DNA of 64,000 bases from JADKAV01 sp037045455 (GTDB lineage Bacteria > Actinomycetota > Actinomycetes > S36-B12 > UBA10799): contig JBAOIN010000016.1 in NCBI GenBank assembly GCA_037045455.1, positions 710,395 through 774,394 on the forward strand, read 5' to 3'. Positions 49,719 to 58,607 of this stretch are shown piece after piece. Within the stretch, counting starts at the first letter, position 1. Each line of letters opens with the position of its first letter. Below the pieces are notes generated by a model, which was given only the letters and a program-made list of their open reading frames with translations, made no database searches and had not been told where the DNA came from. Made by a program: the position numbers and the translations under genes.

Positions 49719-52503
49719 CCCTACGTTCCCGGATCGCCATATCGGCCCTCGCGCGGCCGAGGTCGAGCGCATGCTCGCCACAGTGCAGTACCCCGATCTC
49801 GACGCCCTCATCGATGACGTCATCCCCGCCGGCTTGCGTACGGACCGACCACTGGACCTGCCCGAGGCGCTGTCCGAAGCGCAGGCACATGACGCCTTGA
49901 CCGAACTCGCGGCAGCGAACACCCGCCGGACCCCGATGATCGGGATGGGCTATCACGGCACGCACACCCCGGCAGTGATCACGCGCTGCGTGCTGCAAAG
50001 TCCCGCCTGGTACACCGCGTACACGCCGTATCAACCGGAGATCTCGCAGGGCCGGCTCACCGGCCTGCTGACGTTTCAGACACTGATCAGCGACCTCACC
50101 GGGCTGCCGGTTGCCAATGCCAGCCTGCTGGACGAGCCGACCGCAGCGGCCGAGGCCATGGCACTGGCCCATCGCGCCGGCCGCGGCGACGTGTTCGTGG
50201 TCGACGCCGATCTGCATCCGCAGACCTTGGCTGTGCTCGCCACCCGGGCCGAACCCGCTGGCATCACACTGGACATCCGGCACGTGGACGAGGAACTGCC
50301 CGAGTGCTTCGGTGTCCTGGTCGGTTACCCGACCAGCACCGGTGGCGTCCGGGATCTGTCCGGCGTGGCCGCTGCCGCCCACGATCGCAACGCACTGCTC
50401 ACCGTCATCGCCGACCCTTTGGCGCTGGTCATGCTGCGCGCCCCCGGGAAGATGGGCGCCGACATCGTCGTCGGTTCGGCGCAACGGTTCGGCGTGCCTA
50501 TGGGCTTCGGCGGGCCGCACGCAGGATTCATGGCGGTGCGGGAAGGGCTCGAGCGGCAACTTCCCGGGCGCATGGTGGGGGTCAGCCTCGATGCCGCTGG
50601 TGCGCCGGCGCTGCGGCTGGCGCTGCAGACGCGCGAGCAGCACATCCGCCGGGACCGGGCCACCTCGAACATCTGCACCTCGCAGGTGTTGCTAGCTCTG
50701 GTCGCGGCCTTCTACGCGCAGTACCACGGACCCGAAGGCCTCACTGCCATCGCAGAGGCGGTGCACGGGCACGCGGCTACCATCGCCGCCGGGGCGCAAG
50801 CCGGCGGACTGACGCTGCGCCATGACGCGCTGTTCGACACCGTCACCATCGAGGTGCCGGGTGCGGACGCGGTGGTCGCCGCGGTGGCCGAGCGGGGCAT
50901 CGACCTACGGGTGCTGGACGGGGCTGTTGGGATCACCTGCGACGAGACCACGACGGATGCCGACGTCGACGTGGTCCTGGACGTGCTGGGCGTGGCGCGG
51001 GTTGCCGGGGAAAGTCGGATCCCCGCGGACCTGCAACGAGTGGGTTCCCTACTGGACTATCCCGAGTTCCACGCCTACCGCAGCGAAACCTCGATGATGC
51101 GCTACCTGCGCCGCCTGTCGGACATGGACCTCGCGCTGGACCGCACCATGATCCCGCTGGGCTCTTGCACCATGAAACTCAACGCCGCCGCCGAGATGGA
51201 AGCGCTGACCTGGCCGGCGTTTGCCGATCTGCACCCGTTCGCGCCGCTGGCCGGATCGGCCGGCACCCGGCAGATGATCGACGATGTCCAAAACTGGTTG
51301 GCTGAAGTCACCGGCTACGACCGGGTCAGCGTGCAGCCCAACGCCGGCTCCCAGGGCGAGTTCGCCGGACTGTTGGCGATCCGGGGTTACCACCGTTCGC
51401 GTGGCGAGGAGCGCCGCACGATTTGCCTGGTGCCTAGCAGCGCCCATGGGACTAATGCCGCCAGTGCGGTGATGGCCGGACTGAAGGTCGTCGTGGTGAA
51501 GTGCACCGATGCAGGTGACGTCGATCTGGCCGACGTGCGCGCAAAGGTTGCCGAGCACGCAGATCGGTTGGCGGCCATCATGCTGACCTACCCCTCCACG
51601 CACGGCGTTTTCGAGACGGCGTTGTCGGACATCTGCGAGGCGGTACACGAGGCAGGTGGTCAGGTGTTCGTCGACGGTGCCAATATGAACGCGCTCGTTG
51701 GGCTGGTCAGGCTGCCTGATGTAGGCGCTGATGTGTCACATCTCAACCTCCACAAGACGTTCTGCATCCCGCACGGCGGAGGCGGGCCGGGAGTGGGTCC
51801 GGTGGCGGTCAAGGAGCACCTGGCGCCCTTCCTGCCTGGTCACCCCGTGGTTCCCGAGTGCGGCCCGGTCGGGTCAGGCCCGGTGTCCGGCGCCCCCTGG
51901 GGAAGTGCCGGCGTCCTCATGATCCCGTGGGTCTACTTGCGTCTGATGGGGGGCGACGGACTCACCAGTGCGACGAAACACGCGATTCTCGCTGCCAACT
52001 ACATCGCTGCCCGGATCGGGGAGGCATTCCCCCTGCTCTACTCCGGTGAGAAGGGCCTCGTTGCCCACGAGTGCTTGCTCGATCTGCGGGCGATCACCAA
52101 GCAGACCGGGGTCACCGTCGAGGACGTCGCCAAACGACTCATCGACTACGGCTTCCACGCTCCCACTATGTCTTTCCCGGTGGCCGGCACCTTGATGGTG
52201 GAACCGACCGAAAGCGAGGACCTGGCCGAGCTGGATCGCTTCTGCGACGCGATGCTGGCCATCCGCGGCGAGATTGAGGACGTCGCCGCCGGCCGGGTGC
52301 CGTTGGAGGAGAGTGTGTTGCGCAACGCCCCGCACACCGCGGCGACCTTGGTGGGCGAATGGCCCTGGTCCTACTCCCGTCGAGAAGCGGTGTTCCCGGC
52401 TGGCGAAGAGGGCAAGTACTGGCCGCCGGTTCGGCGCGTGGACAACGCCTATGGTGACCGCAACCTGCACTGCACGTGCGCGCCGGTGGACGCTTACGCC
52501 TAG
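49678..52503 (+). CDS. gcvP: glycine dehydrogenase (decarboxylating), P protein
   Basis: A PLP enzyme of about 941 residues that decarboxylates glycine and passes the aminomethyl group to the lipoyl arm of GcvH. It begins DSPTFPDRHIGPRAAEVERML, has RRTPMIGMGYHGTHTPAVI and, in the second half, NLHKTFCIPHGGGGPGVGPV with the PLP-binding Lys near residue 692. The full single-chain form is present. ATG 49678 lies inside the MerR gene; GTG 49651 is another option and the true start may be nearer the HIGP motif. With gcvH it supplies one-carbon units. GcvT and the lipoamide dehydrogenase are elsewhere. Confidence 0.96.
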   Translation: MTNSRAAAPARLDSPTFPDRHIGPRAAEVERMLATVQYPDLDALIDDVIPAGLRTDRPLDLPEALSEAQAHDALTELAAANTRRTPMIGMGYHGTHTPAVITRCVLQSPAWYTAYTPYQPEISQGRLTGLLTFQTLISDLTGLPVANASLLDEPTAAAEAMALAHRAGRGDVFVVDADLHPQTLAVLATRAEPAGITLDIRHVDEELPECFGVLVGYPTSTGGVRDLSGVAAAAHDRNALLTVIADPLALVMLRAPGKMGADIVVGSAQRFGVPMGFGGPHAGFMAVREGLERQLPGRMVGVSLDAAGAPALRLALQTREQHIRRDRATSNICTSQVLLALVAAFYAQYHGPEGLTAIAEAVHGHAATIAAGAQAGGLTLRHDALFDTVTIEVPGADAVVAAVAERGIDLRVLDGAVGITCDETTTDADVDVVLDVLGVARVAGESRIPADLQRVGSLLDYPEFHAYRSETSMMRYLRRLSDMDLALDRTMIPLGSCTMKLNAAAEMEALTWPAFADLHPFAPLAGSAGTRQMIDDVQNWLAEVTGYDRVSVQPNAGSQGEFAGLLAIRGYHRSRGEERRTICLVPSSAHGTNAASAVMAGLKVVVVKCTDAGDVDLADVRAKVAEHADRLAAIMLTYPSTHGVFETALSDICEAVHEAGGQVFVDGANMNALVGLVRLPDVGADVSHLNLHKTFCIPHGGGGPGVGPVAVKEHLAPFLPGHPVVPECGPVGSGPVSGAPWGSAGVLMIPWVYLRLMGGDGLTSATKHAILAANYIAARIGEAFPLLYSGEKGLVAHECLLDLRAITKQTGVTVEDVAKRLIDYGFHAPTMSFPVAGTLMVEPTESEDLAELDRFCDAMLAIRGEIEDVAAGRVPLEESVLRNAPHTAATLVGEWPWSYSRREAVFPAGEEGKYWPPVRRVDNAYGDRNLHCTCAPVDAYA

Positions 52504-52583
52504 ATGCCTGGCATCTGCTCGTTCCTCCCGCGGCTTCACCACGTGGACGTCACGGGCGGTGTGGACTGCCACGGAGATGAGTC

Positions 52584-54125
52584 ATGACGGGCAACCAGAG
52601 CCTGAACATTGGCGCAGCCATCCTCGTCGCGGTGGCAGTCGCTGGGGTATGCCGGAACCACGGGTGGTCAACGGCTATCCCGTTGCTCGTGGCCGGCTTG
52701 GTCGTGGGAATTGCTCCATTCGGACCGACTGGACCGGCCGATCCGGAATTCGTGCTTGTGCTCGTCCTGGCCCCGCTTGTTTTCGGAGAGGCGCTGACCA
52801 GTTCCATCGTCGATCTGCGCCGGGTGAGCCGTCCCATCATGGCGCTTGCCGTGGGTTTGGTGGTCTTTGGCGGCGTCGTGGTGGGCGTCATCGCGCAGTG
52901 GATCCTGCCCGGGATCTGGGCCTCCATGGCCTTCGCGCTGGGCGCCATTCTCGGCCCGACCGACGCTGTGGCGGTATCGGCGACCGCCCGCAAGGCCGGA
53001 TTGCCACGCCGTTTGGTGCACATTCTGGAAGGGGAGAGCCTGGTCAACGACGGAACCGCCCTGACCCTGTTGCGCGTGTGTTCGCTGGCCGCGGCGGCTG
53101 GCAGCGTGACCGCGTGGCAGGGGATCGGAATCCTCGCGACGTCGGTACTCGGTGGCCTGATGGTGGGTACGCTCGGTGGGCTCGGCCTGGTGGCGGTGGT
53201 GCGTCGCAGCCGTGACACGACCGTCGCCAACGCTCTGATCGTGCTCGCGCCGCTGCCGCTGTATCTGCTGGCCGAAGTCGCGCACGGCTCCGGCATTCTC
53301 GCGGTGGTCGTCGCTGCCCTAGTGGTCGCGCACGGCACGTCCACCGCCATCACCTACAGAGGCAGGCTGCAGTCGGCCTCACTGTGGAGGACCCTGACAT
53401 TCATCCTGCAATCGACGGCTTTCTTCCTGGTCGGCTTGGAGATGCCGCTGGTAGTGCGCGACCTGCCCGACGGGCAACTGTCGTCGCTGGCGCTCGCGAT
53501 TCCCGTGCTGTTCGTGGCCCTCGTTGCCACCCGCTTCCTGTTCGTCTTCGTGATGGCCACGCTGAGTGGGCGGCGCAGCCCTGGGTGGGTGGTTGCTGCC
53601 TGGGCGGGGACACGCGGGCCGGTTTCGGCGCTGGCCGCGTTCACGTTGCCGGTCGCCACGGATGCCGGTGCCGCCATCCCGGACCGGTCCCTGGTCATCT
53701 CCATCACCTTCGGAGTTGTTGTGCTCTCGCTGCTTCTGGCACCCACGACGGCTCTGTTGGCCCGCAGGCTGGCCCTGCCGGCCGACGATGACGCGGCGAC
53801 GAAGCGCAGGGTACGGGTGGCGTTGGCCCGGGCTGCGCTCGAGCGCCTCGACGACATCGAGGAGGCGGCGGATTCCAGCGATGAATCCCTGCCGCCGGGA
53901 GTCATCGACTCGCTGCGCCAGCACGCCGAGGAACGCTTGGAGCGGGCTGCCGTCGCGGCGAAGAGCCCAGCGGATCAGGATCGGGCCGTGGCCCGCAGCA
54001 TTGGGCTGGAAATGATGCGCGCGGAGCAGGAAGAGTTGCTGCGGTTGCGCGATGGCGGCCTGCCCGACCAGCTCGTGCGTCAGATGCAGGTCGAGATCGA
54101 CAGACGGATGGGGGCGCTGGGGTAG
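52584..54125 (+). CDS. Na+/H+ antiporter of the CPA1/NhaP type
   Basis: A 513-residue antiporter with about twelve helices in the first 400 residues. The ion-binding segment is ILEGESLVNDGTALTLLR (ND motif), with ALGAILGPTDAVAVSATARKAGLP before it and AWAGTRGPVSALAAFTLP later. The C-terminal 110 residues are a charged cytoplasmic helical tail (RAALERLDDIEEAADSSDE, RSIGLEMMRAEQEELLRLRDGG). It differs in family from the CPA2 protein at the left edge. GGAGATGAG precedes the ATG. Confidence 0.92.
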   Translation: MTGNQSLNIGAAILVAVAVAGVCRNHGWSTAIPLLVAGLVVGIAPFGPTGPADPEFVLVLVLAPLVFGEALTSSIVDLRRVSRPIMALAVGLVVFGGVVVGVIAQWILPGIWASMAFALGAILGPTDAVAVSATARKAGLPRRLVHILEGESLVNDGTALTLLRVCSLAAAAGSVTAWQGIGILATSVLGGLMVGTLGGLGLVAVVRRSRDTTVANALIVLAPLPLYLLAEVAHGSGILAVVVAALVVAHGTSTAITYRGRLQSASLWRTLTFILQSTAFFLVGLEMPLVVRDLPDGQLSSLALAIPVLFVALVATRFLFVFVMATLSGRRSPGWVVAAWAGTRGPVSALAAFTLPVATDAGAAIPDRSLVISITFGVVVLSLLLAPTTALLARRLALPADDDAATKRRVRVALARAALERLDDIEEAADSSDESLPPGVIDSLRQHAEERLERAAVAAKSPADQDRAVARSIGLEMMRAEQEELLRLRDGGLPDQLVRQMQVEIDRRMGALG

Positions 54126-54210
54126 GGCCGGTGTTTGTGCGAAGGCGATGGTGTTGGCCCGGGATGTGGAGCAGTGGCGGGGCCCACCGGGTGCGGGCAT
54201 ACTCGGCGGC

Positions 54211-55038
54211 GTGGCGGCGCGTCGGGGGTCGGGGCGACGGTGGCGGCGGCTTGCTCGGGCGACCCGCGAGTTGCTCGCGCGGCACGACCTGTTCCTGCTC
54301 GGTGCGGGTGTCACGTTCTATGCGGCCATTGCCATCCCGCCGCTGGCGTTCCTCACGGTGCGACTGCTGCTGCTCCTCGCCGATGACGGCTTCGTAACCG
54401 GGCTGGTGGACGACTTGACGGCTGTATTGCCGACGGCCACCGACGGGGCGGCGGTCGCTGACGCAACGTTCGCGGTGGGCAGTCGATTGTCTGCGTGGGC
54501 CGCCCTGGCGTGCGTGCTGCCGGCCACCCTCTACGGGGAGGGACTGCGCCGAGCGTACGCGGCGCTGGCCGAGACGCCTGACACGGCCCCGGGGTTGCGC
54601 GGCCGGCTCGCGGTCGTCCCGCTGCTGGTCGTGGCCCCGGTGCTGCTGCTCGCCGTCCTCGGTATCACCCCAGTGCTCAACCGTCTGGCGGGCGAGGGGA
54701 TCGCCGCAGAAGCACTAGGCGTCTGGCTCGCGCTCACAGTGAACTGGCTGATCCTCGCAGCGCCGCTCGCGTGGAGCTTCCACGTCGTCGCCCCCGGCTC
54801 CATGCCGTGGCGCGCGTCGGTCTTGGGCGGCTTGGCCACCGCCGCGTTCGTCAGCGGGTTCCTCCAAGGCTTCGTCGTGTTCCTACGCCTGCCGATCGAC
54901 TTCGGAGCGCCGTTCGGCGGGGCCTCCCTTGTCGGTGCCGTCATCGCGGTGCTCGGGTGGCTCTGGGTGCTGCACCTGGTCGTCCTGGTGGGCTTCGCGG
55001 CGACCAACCGCTGGGTTGTCCTAGGCGCCGAGAGCTAA
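54211..55038 (+). CDS. YihY/BrkB-family membrane protein (second)
   Basis: From GTG 54211 the product is 275 residues (MAARRGSGRRWRRLARATREL). The first helix LFLLGAGVTFYAAIAIPPLAFL has the family pattern (GxxxFYA), and VLPATLYGEGLRRAYAAL, SFHVVAPGSMPWRASVLGG and GAPFGGASLVGAVIAVLGWLWVLHL follow. It is about 50 residues shorter at its termini than the copy at 34.8 kb. CATACT seven bases before the GTG resembles a weak leaderless -10; ATG 54148 is an alternative. The function is unknown. Confidence 0.82.
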   Translation: MAARRGSGRRWRRLARATRELLARHDLFLLGAGVTFYAAIAIPPLAFLTVRLLLLLADDGFVTGLVDDLTAVLPTATDGAAVADATFAVGSRLSAWAALACVLPATLYGEGLRRAYAALAETPDTAPGLRGRLAVVPLLVVAPVLLLAVLGITPVLNRLAGEGIAAEALGVWLALTVNWLILAAPLAWSFHVVAPGSMPWRASVLGGLATAAFVSGFLQGFVVFLRLPIDFGAPFGGASLVGAVIAVLGWLWVLHLVVLVGFAATNRWVVLGAES

Positions 55039-55078
55039 GGCCCGGCTATTGGGGCGCCAGGGGGCCACAATTGTGCCC

Positions 55079-55342
55079 GTGAGCATCCAGTCGCTGCGCG
55101 AGGTCCGAGATCGGTTCAGCGAGGTTGTCGACCGTGTCGAACGCGAACACGACCGGGTCACTGTTACCCGCAACGGCCGTGCCGCAGCGGTGCTCTTGAG
55201 TCCGGAAGATCTCGCTGAACTGGAAGAGACTCTGGATGCTCTCAGCGATCCCGACGCGCTCGCGGACATCCGCGAGGCTGATGCCACCTACCATGCCGGC
55301 GACGTCGTGCGTGGCGCTGACGCTGTCCGCGGACTGCGATAG
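55079..55342 (+). CDS. Phd/YefM-family antitoxin
   Basis: An 87-residue antitoxin: VSIQSLREVRDRFSEVVDRVE, then HDRVTVTRNGRAAAVLLSPEDLAELEETLDAL, the Phd/YefM DNA-binding fold that also neutralises a RelE-type toxin through the acidic C-terminus. The following toxin gene overlaps its stop by one base but is broken, so the antitoxin appears to survive alone, perhaps as an anti-addiction or autoregulatory factor. GTG 55073 is an alternative start; CACAAT seven bases before 55079 mimics the leaderless spacing. Confidence 0.85.
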   Translation: MSIQSLREVRDRFSEVVDRVEREHDRVTVTRNGRAAAVLLSPEDLAELEETLDALSDPDALADIREADATYHAGDVVRGADAVRGLR

Positions 55343-55617
55343 TGAATGATGATCACCGCTAAGAACTGGTCTTGACCCCCCGGCTGTCCGCGCAATCCAA
55401 CGGGGATTTTCGGAATCGGTCGCCGCAGCCGTGATCGAGTTTGTCACGGGCGCATTGCTTGCCGACGCGGGTAGGCAAGCAGCGCGCGGACCTCGCGGGG
55501 ATCCACTCTGCCCGTCGCGCCACCTACCGCGTGCTGTATCGAATCAACGAGCGACGCCGCGAGGTAGTGGTGCTTCGCGTCGACCATCGCCGCGACGTGT
55601 ACCGCACTAGCTCCTGA
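55342..55617 (+). pseudogene. RelE-family toxin remnant (nonsense mutation plus two frameshifts)
   Basis: The GTG overlapping the antitoxin stop starts VNDDHR and then meets TAA at 55360, where a Tyr codon would give VNDDHRYELVLTPPAVRAI. The toxin body continues in the +1 frame after a run of six C (PAVRAIQRGFSESVAAAVIEFVTGALLADA) and returns to the original frame near 55465 for GKQRADLAGIHSARRATYRV and VVVLRVDHRRDVYR, the RelE end with the catalytic-side Arg residues. Three lesions in 92 codons indicate real decay, though sequence error could explain part. Toxin activity is not expected. Confidence 0.75.
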
Positions 55618-55762
55618 GGTCCTGGCGTGACGTCTAGGCTCGGCGATGAGCAGCCAGTGCACCTCAATGTCGCCGCGGCAACCCGTCGGAGTTCTTCACA
55701 AAGGACGGTTTGTGAGATTCAGGGCACTTGAACCGAATCGGGCCGCACCCGGACTTGATGGG

Positions 55763-55936
55763 CTAAACGGGCCGATCTTGGCGCCGAGCCTTGTGGATGA
55801 CGGACTCGTCCCACGTACTGTTCGGAACGTCCGTGTCACGACGACGAAGGCCGCGTAAGCCTGCAACTGTCAGGCCTACGATCACGGCTACGACAGCTAG
55901 TACAACGATGGGGAACACCACGCCCAACTCGAACAT
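55763..55936 (-). CDS. 57-residue single-pass membrane protein
   Basis: The ATG at 55936 follows TAGGAG with normal spacing. The product starts MFELGVVFPIVVLAVVAVIV, one membrane helix, then a basic turn (LRGLRRRDTD) and a charged tail ending RRQDRPV. It is a plausible small membrane protein of unknown role in the accessory region after the antitoxin. It has no recognised family. Confidence 0.5.
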   Translation of the reverse strand: MFELGVVFPIVVLAVVAVIVGLTVAGLRGLRRRDTDVPNSTWDESVIHKARRQDRPV

Positions 55937-56002
55937 GGGTAGTCTCCTAACTACTACTAGCAGGTGTAAGTTGCAGCGTTTTGAAGGATCTTCCCGTCTC
56001 CT

Positions 56003-56160
56003 TCATCGCGGACGGTCGATGGCGCGGTCGCCATGGGCATCATGCCAGAAAGTAGCCTTGCCCACTGAGGCCGTGACTCTGATTCCCTCGGCGAGGGTGA
56101 CCAGGACATCTGCGGCATCGCGTGAGACACGGCCGTAAACGTAGCGTGTTCCGATTGTTC
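56003..56160 (-). pseudogene. possible 3' fragment of an unidentified gene
   Basis: This minus-strand frame reads GTRYVYGRVSRDAADVLVTL, then AEGIRVTASVGKATFWHDAH and a stop at 56003. The composition looks like a beta-rich protein domain, but no start precedes it; further upstream the frame runs antisense to the gene at 56185. It may be the remnant of a gene truncated by a rearrangement, or chance. Confidence 0.25.
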
Positions 56161-56184
56161 TGCGTCCCGAGGAAAGGATGCTCA

Positions 56185-56547
56185 GTGAAGGAGCAGAGAA
56201 ACCCCAGGGTGCAGCGAATGAATATTCGCGAGACGGGCGAGTACGAGAGTCTCATTTACCGCGTGAACTTCTGGCGGCCGATGGGTCCGGACCCTGACAC
56301 CATGTGGTCCTGCGACGACTTCTACCTTCAGGATTTGGATGTGGCGGCCGTCATGAATTGGGGTACCGAGAACTTAGAGCCGGGGGAAATCCTGGAGGTT
56401 CAAGCTCTGGCCCAAGTAACTGACGACGAGATTGTCGCGTACACCCTGTACGGGGAGCGTCCCACTAAGAACCGCACCCGTGCAGCCGGTGACGGCGCTC
56501 CTAGCGAGGAGCCCAGCCTGCCTAGCAGGAGCGCCGTCGATTCGTAA
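56185..56547 (+). CDS. hypothetical protein of the accessory region
   Basis: A 120-residue protein from GTG 56185 (GAGGAAAGG upstream); ATG 56218 (MNIRETGEYESLIYRVNFWR) is the alternative. The core FWRPMGPDPDTMWSCDDFYLQDLDVAAVMNWG and LEPGEILEVQALAQVTDDEIVAYTLYGERP is acidic and aromatic-rich, unlike a shadow frame. No catalytic motif is seen. The last 35 residues lie over a terminator hairpin and may be poorly constrained. Function unknown. Confidence 0.6.
   Translation: MKEQRNPRVQRMNIRETGEYESLIYRVNFWRPMGPDPDTMWSCDDFYLQDLDVAAVMNWGTENLEPGEILEVQALAQVTDDEIVAYTLYGERPTKNRTRAAGDGAPSEEPSLPSRSAVDS
56491..56538 (+). terminator. hairpin at the end of the hypothetical gene
   Basis: GACGGCGCTCCT is perfectly complementary to AGGAGCGCCGTC across a 24-base loop that itself can pair (CTAGC/GCAGG region). 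It overlaps the last codons of the gene at 56185. No T-run follows, so termination is only probable. Confidence 0.45.
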
Positions 56548-56716
56548 CTACCAGGTCGAGAATTCCTTCACAGCGTTGGCGACCGCGAATGTGGTCAGCT
56601 TTAAGGCGAGCCGCGATCATAGATTTCGAAGGGTGGCTGGGCGTCCCATAGACGACCGTTTGTGGACGGTCGCGCCTCCTTGCCGGGGTTGTGGTCCCGT
56701 CGGCGACGTTTCCGCC

Positions 56717-57892
56717 CTAGCGAAGAACGCGCACCGGTGCGCTGCGGCCCGCCTTCCGAGAACGCTGCGCATGGACAATCACGCGGTACGTGCCCCGCGG
56801 GACTTGGATAGTGCGCCTGTCGAGGAACCCACGAGTCCGGGTCACACGGAAGTCACGCCAACTCCCCCCACGCTTCCTCTGAATAGTGATCCAGTAGTTG
56901 TCCGATCGCCAGTTGGGGCTCACATCCGCACGCAACTTCGAACCCTTGCTCACGGACTTCAGCGACACACGCAACGGTCGAGGTGAAGACACGGGTACCA
57001 CCTTGACCGGCGCCGGTTCGGTCCGGAAGGTCCACTCCCAATGGACCGGTGTGACTACCGGCTCCCAGTCCTCGGTCCGGTTGTTGACTGTCCCGTCCAC
57101 GACCGCGTGATATTCGCTATCGGGCGCCAGCGGTTGTTCGGGGATCAGGATTCCTCCAGGCGGCAGATAAAGGCCAACTCTGTCGGTGAGGTTGTCCACC
57201 GTACGCACGGCCACCTGCTCGGTCGGTCCCACCAGTTTCGCGTCGGTGATGTCGACGGCACGTGCTTGCTCGCCGAACGCGAAGACGAAGAGGTGCGGAC
57301 CGGTCTCGGTGCCCTCCGGCAGGCCCACGAAGTCACCGGGAACGAACGGTGACTCGGCCGCCTCCTCCGCGTAGTAGATCGTGGTGCCCGGGCCGGGGTA
57401 ACTGTATGTCTGCGTGGACGCGGGCTTCAGCCGCGTGTATCCGGGCCACGTCCACATGCACCCTGGCGCGTAGCCGGTCTCCGCGAGTCCGGGACCGAGC
57501 AGTTGCATCAGGTGGATCGGAGCGTCTTCCCAAGGGTTCTCGCCAGAGTCGTTGTACGTGCCGCCGAGCACTGAGGATCGGGCTGCTTGCTGACCCTCTG
57601 GGGTGTACCCCGGCTTTGACGGGTCCTCGTCATGCGGATTTGAGGGATTTCGGCCGTTGAGCTCGACGTACCGCGCGTGCTTCGCGCACGCATCCGACCA
57701 GTCCACGTTCTCCACGATGTCCGCCGGAAGTCCGTTCGCAGCTCGTTGCGCGTTCAGGAAGGCGATGGCCTCGGTGGACGTTACCTCGTCATGGGAGCCG
57801 CCTACTTGAGCCGCCGTTGCAGGACCGACTGCTCCCAGGAGGAAGCCGATCGTGCATGCCAAGACGGCTGACCGACCTGTCCCCCGTTTCAC
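56717..57892 (-). CDS. secreted CAP-domain (SCP-like) protein
   Basis: A 391-residue exported protein; signal peptide ends near VGPATAAQ. The CAP domain begins EAIAFLNAQRAANGLPADIVENVDWSDACAKHARYVELNG and keeps the Glu/His-type pattern (HDEDPSKPGYTPEGQQAARSSVL) of SCP/PR1 proteins; the Cys pair (DAC and PGC) may bridge. The second half is beta-rich (LAPDSEYHAVVDGTVN, HWEWTFRTE), with a basic C-terminal tail. Such proteins often bind sterols, lipids or walls. The GTG start is supported by TATACT six bases upstream. Longer readings to 58585 cross unrelated sequence. Confidence 0.82.
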   Translation of the reverse strand: MKRGTGRSAVLACTIGFLLGAVGPATAAQVGGSHDEVTSTEAIAFLNAQRAANGLPADIVENVDWSDACAKHARYVELNGRNPSNPHDEDPSKPGYTPEGQQAARSSVLGGTYNDSGENPWEDAPIHLMQLLGPGLAETGYAPGCMWTWPGYTRLKPASTQTYSYPGPGTTIYYAEEAAESPFVPGDFVGLPEGTETGPHLFVFAFGEQARAVDITDAKLVGPTEQVAVRTVDNLTDRVGLYLPPGGILIPEQPLAPDSEYHAVVDGTVNNRTEDWEPVVTPVHWEWTFRTEPAPVKVVPVSSPRPLRVSLKSVSKGSKLRADVSPNWRSDNYWITIQRKRGGSWRDFRVTRTRGFLDRRTIQVPRGTYRVIVHAQRSRKAGRSAPVRVLR

Positions 57893-57898
57893 GCGCCC

Positions 57899-57904
57899 AG
57901 TATA
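57899..57904 (-). promoter_or_regulatory. -10 box of the CAP-domain gene
   Basis: TATACT, five of six matches to consensus, then GGGCGC and the GTG at 57892. No convincing -35 is seen. Confidence 0.55.
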
Positions 57905-58088
57905 GGGGTGCAGATGTGACGGAGTCGCCTCGCGAGGGCCCCCGCCGTGCTCAGGTCGCCAGGCCTGACGTTCGATGCACCATTCCTCAGGCGGTGCCGG
58001 GTGAATGCTTCGCGCGAATGACCCGCCTGCCTTCGGCTCCGGTGTTCCACAAACCACCATTTCTGAGAAGCAGTGGGTGCATGTAGCG

Positions 58089-58551
58089 CTATGCATCCAG
58101 TCGATGTGGGGCGGCATAGAAACCCGTGGGGCCCATGAAGACGTATGCTCGGCGGGAATCGATCTCCTTGGTCGCCACGATTCCGAAGTATGTCCCGCCG
58201 GTGTCAGCATTAACCAGCTTCGCGGGGAGCGCCGTCCATCCCCGCTCCTGGGCGTTCCTCTGAAAGGAAGCACAGAAGTCCTTCTTAGGTGTGGTGATGT
58301 TTTCGAAGCGAACCACGACAGCTCTCTGGCCGTTGGTGTCCCCAATCCATCCACGCGCGACCGTTGTGCCTTCGGGTGTGAGCGCGTCGGATTGCCAACC
58401 CAGGTTCTCAGCCCATTCTTCGGGCGGACAGAGTCGCCATACGGATTCCGTGCAAGCAAGAAGAGTGCCGAGGCCAATAACCCCACTGCGGTGAAGTGAC
58501 GGCAGCCGATACCCACAGGAGAACCCGAAGGCCCTGCCGATCCCCGTTCAT
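58089..58551 (-). pseudogene. lipoprotein gene with one frameshift in the signal region
   Basis: ATG 58551 starts MNGDRQGLRVLLWVSAAV, a signal peptide, but the lipobox TLLACTESVWRLCPPEEWAE and the rest of the protein (DALTPEGTTVARGWIG, AVVVRFENITTPKKDFCASF, GGTYFGIVATKEIDSRRAYV) lie in the next frame to the stop at 58089. The span is 3n+1 long, so one surplus base near 58485 explains it. The soluble domain has two Cys and no recognised family. An internal GTG at 58316 would give only 75 residues. It is probably an intact small lipoprotein in reality. Confidence 0.5.
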
Positions 58552-58607
58552 ATGGCCAATGATCCCAGCGCCGAGGCGCGCTCACCCGCGCTGGGTCTCG
58601 GGTGACT

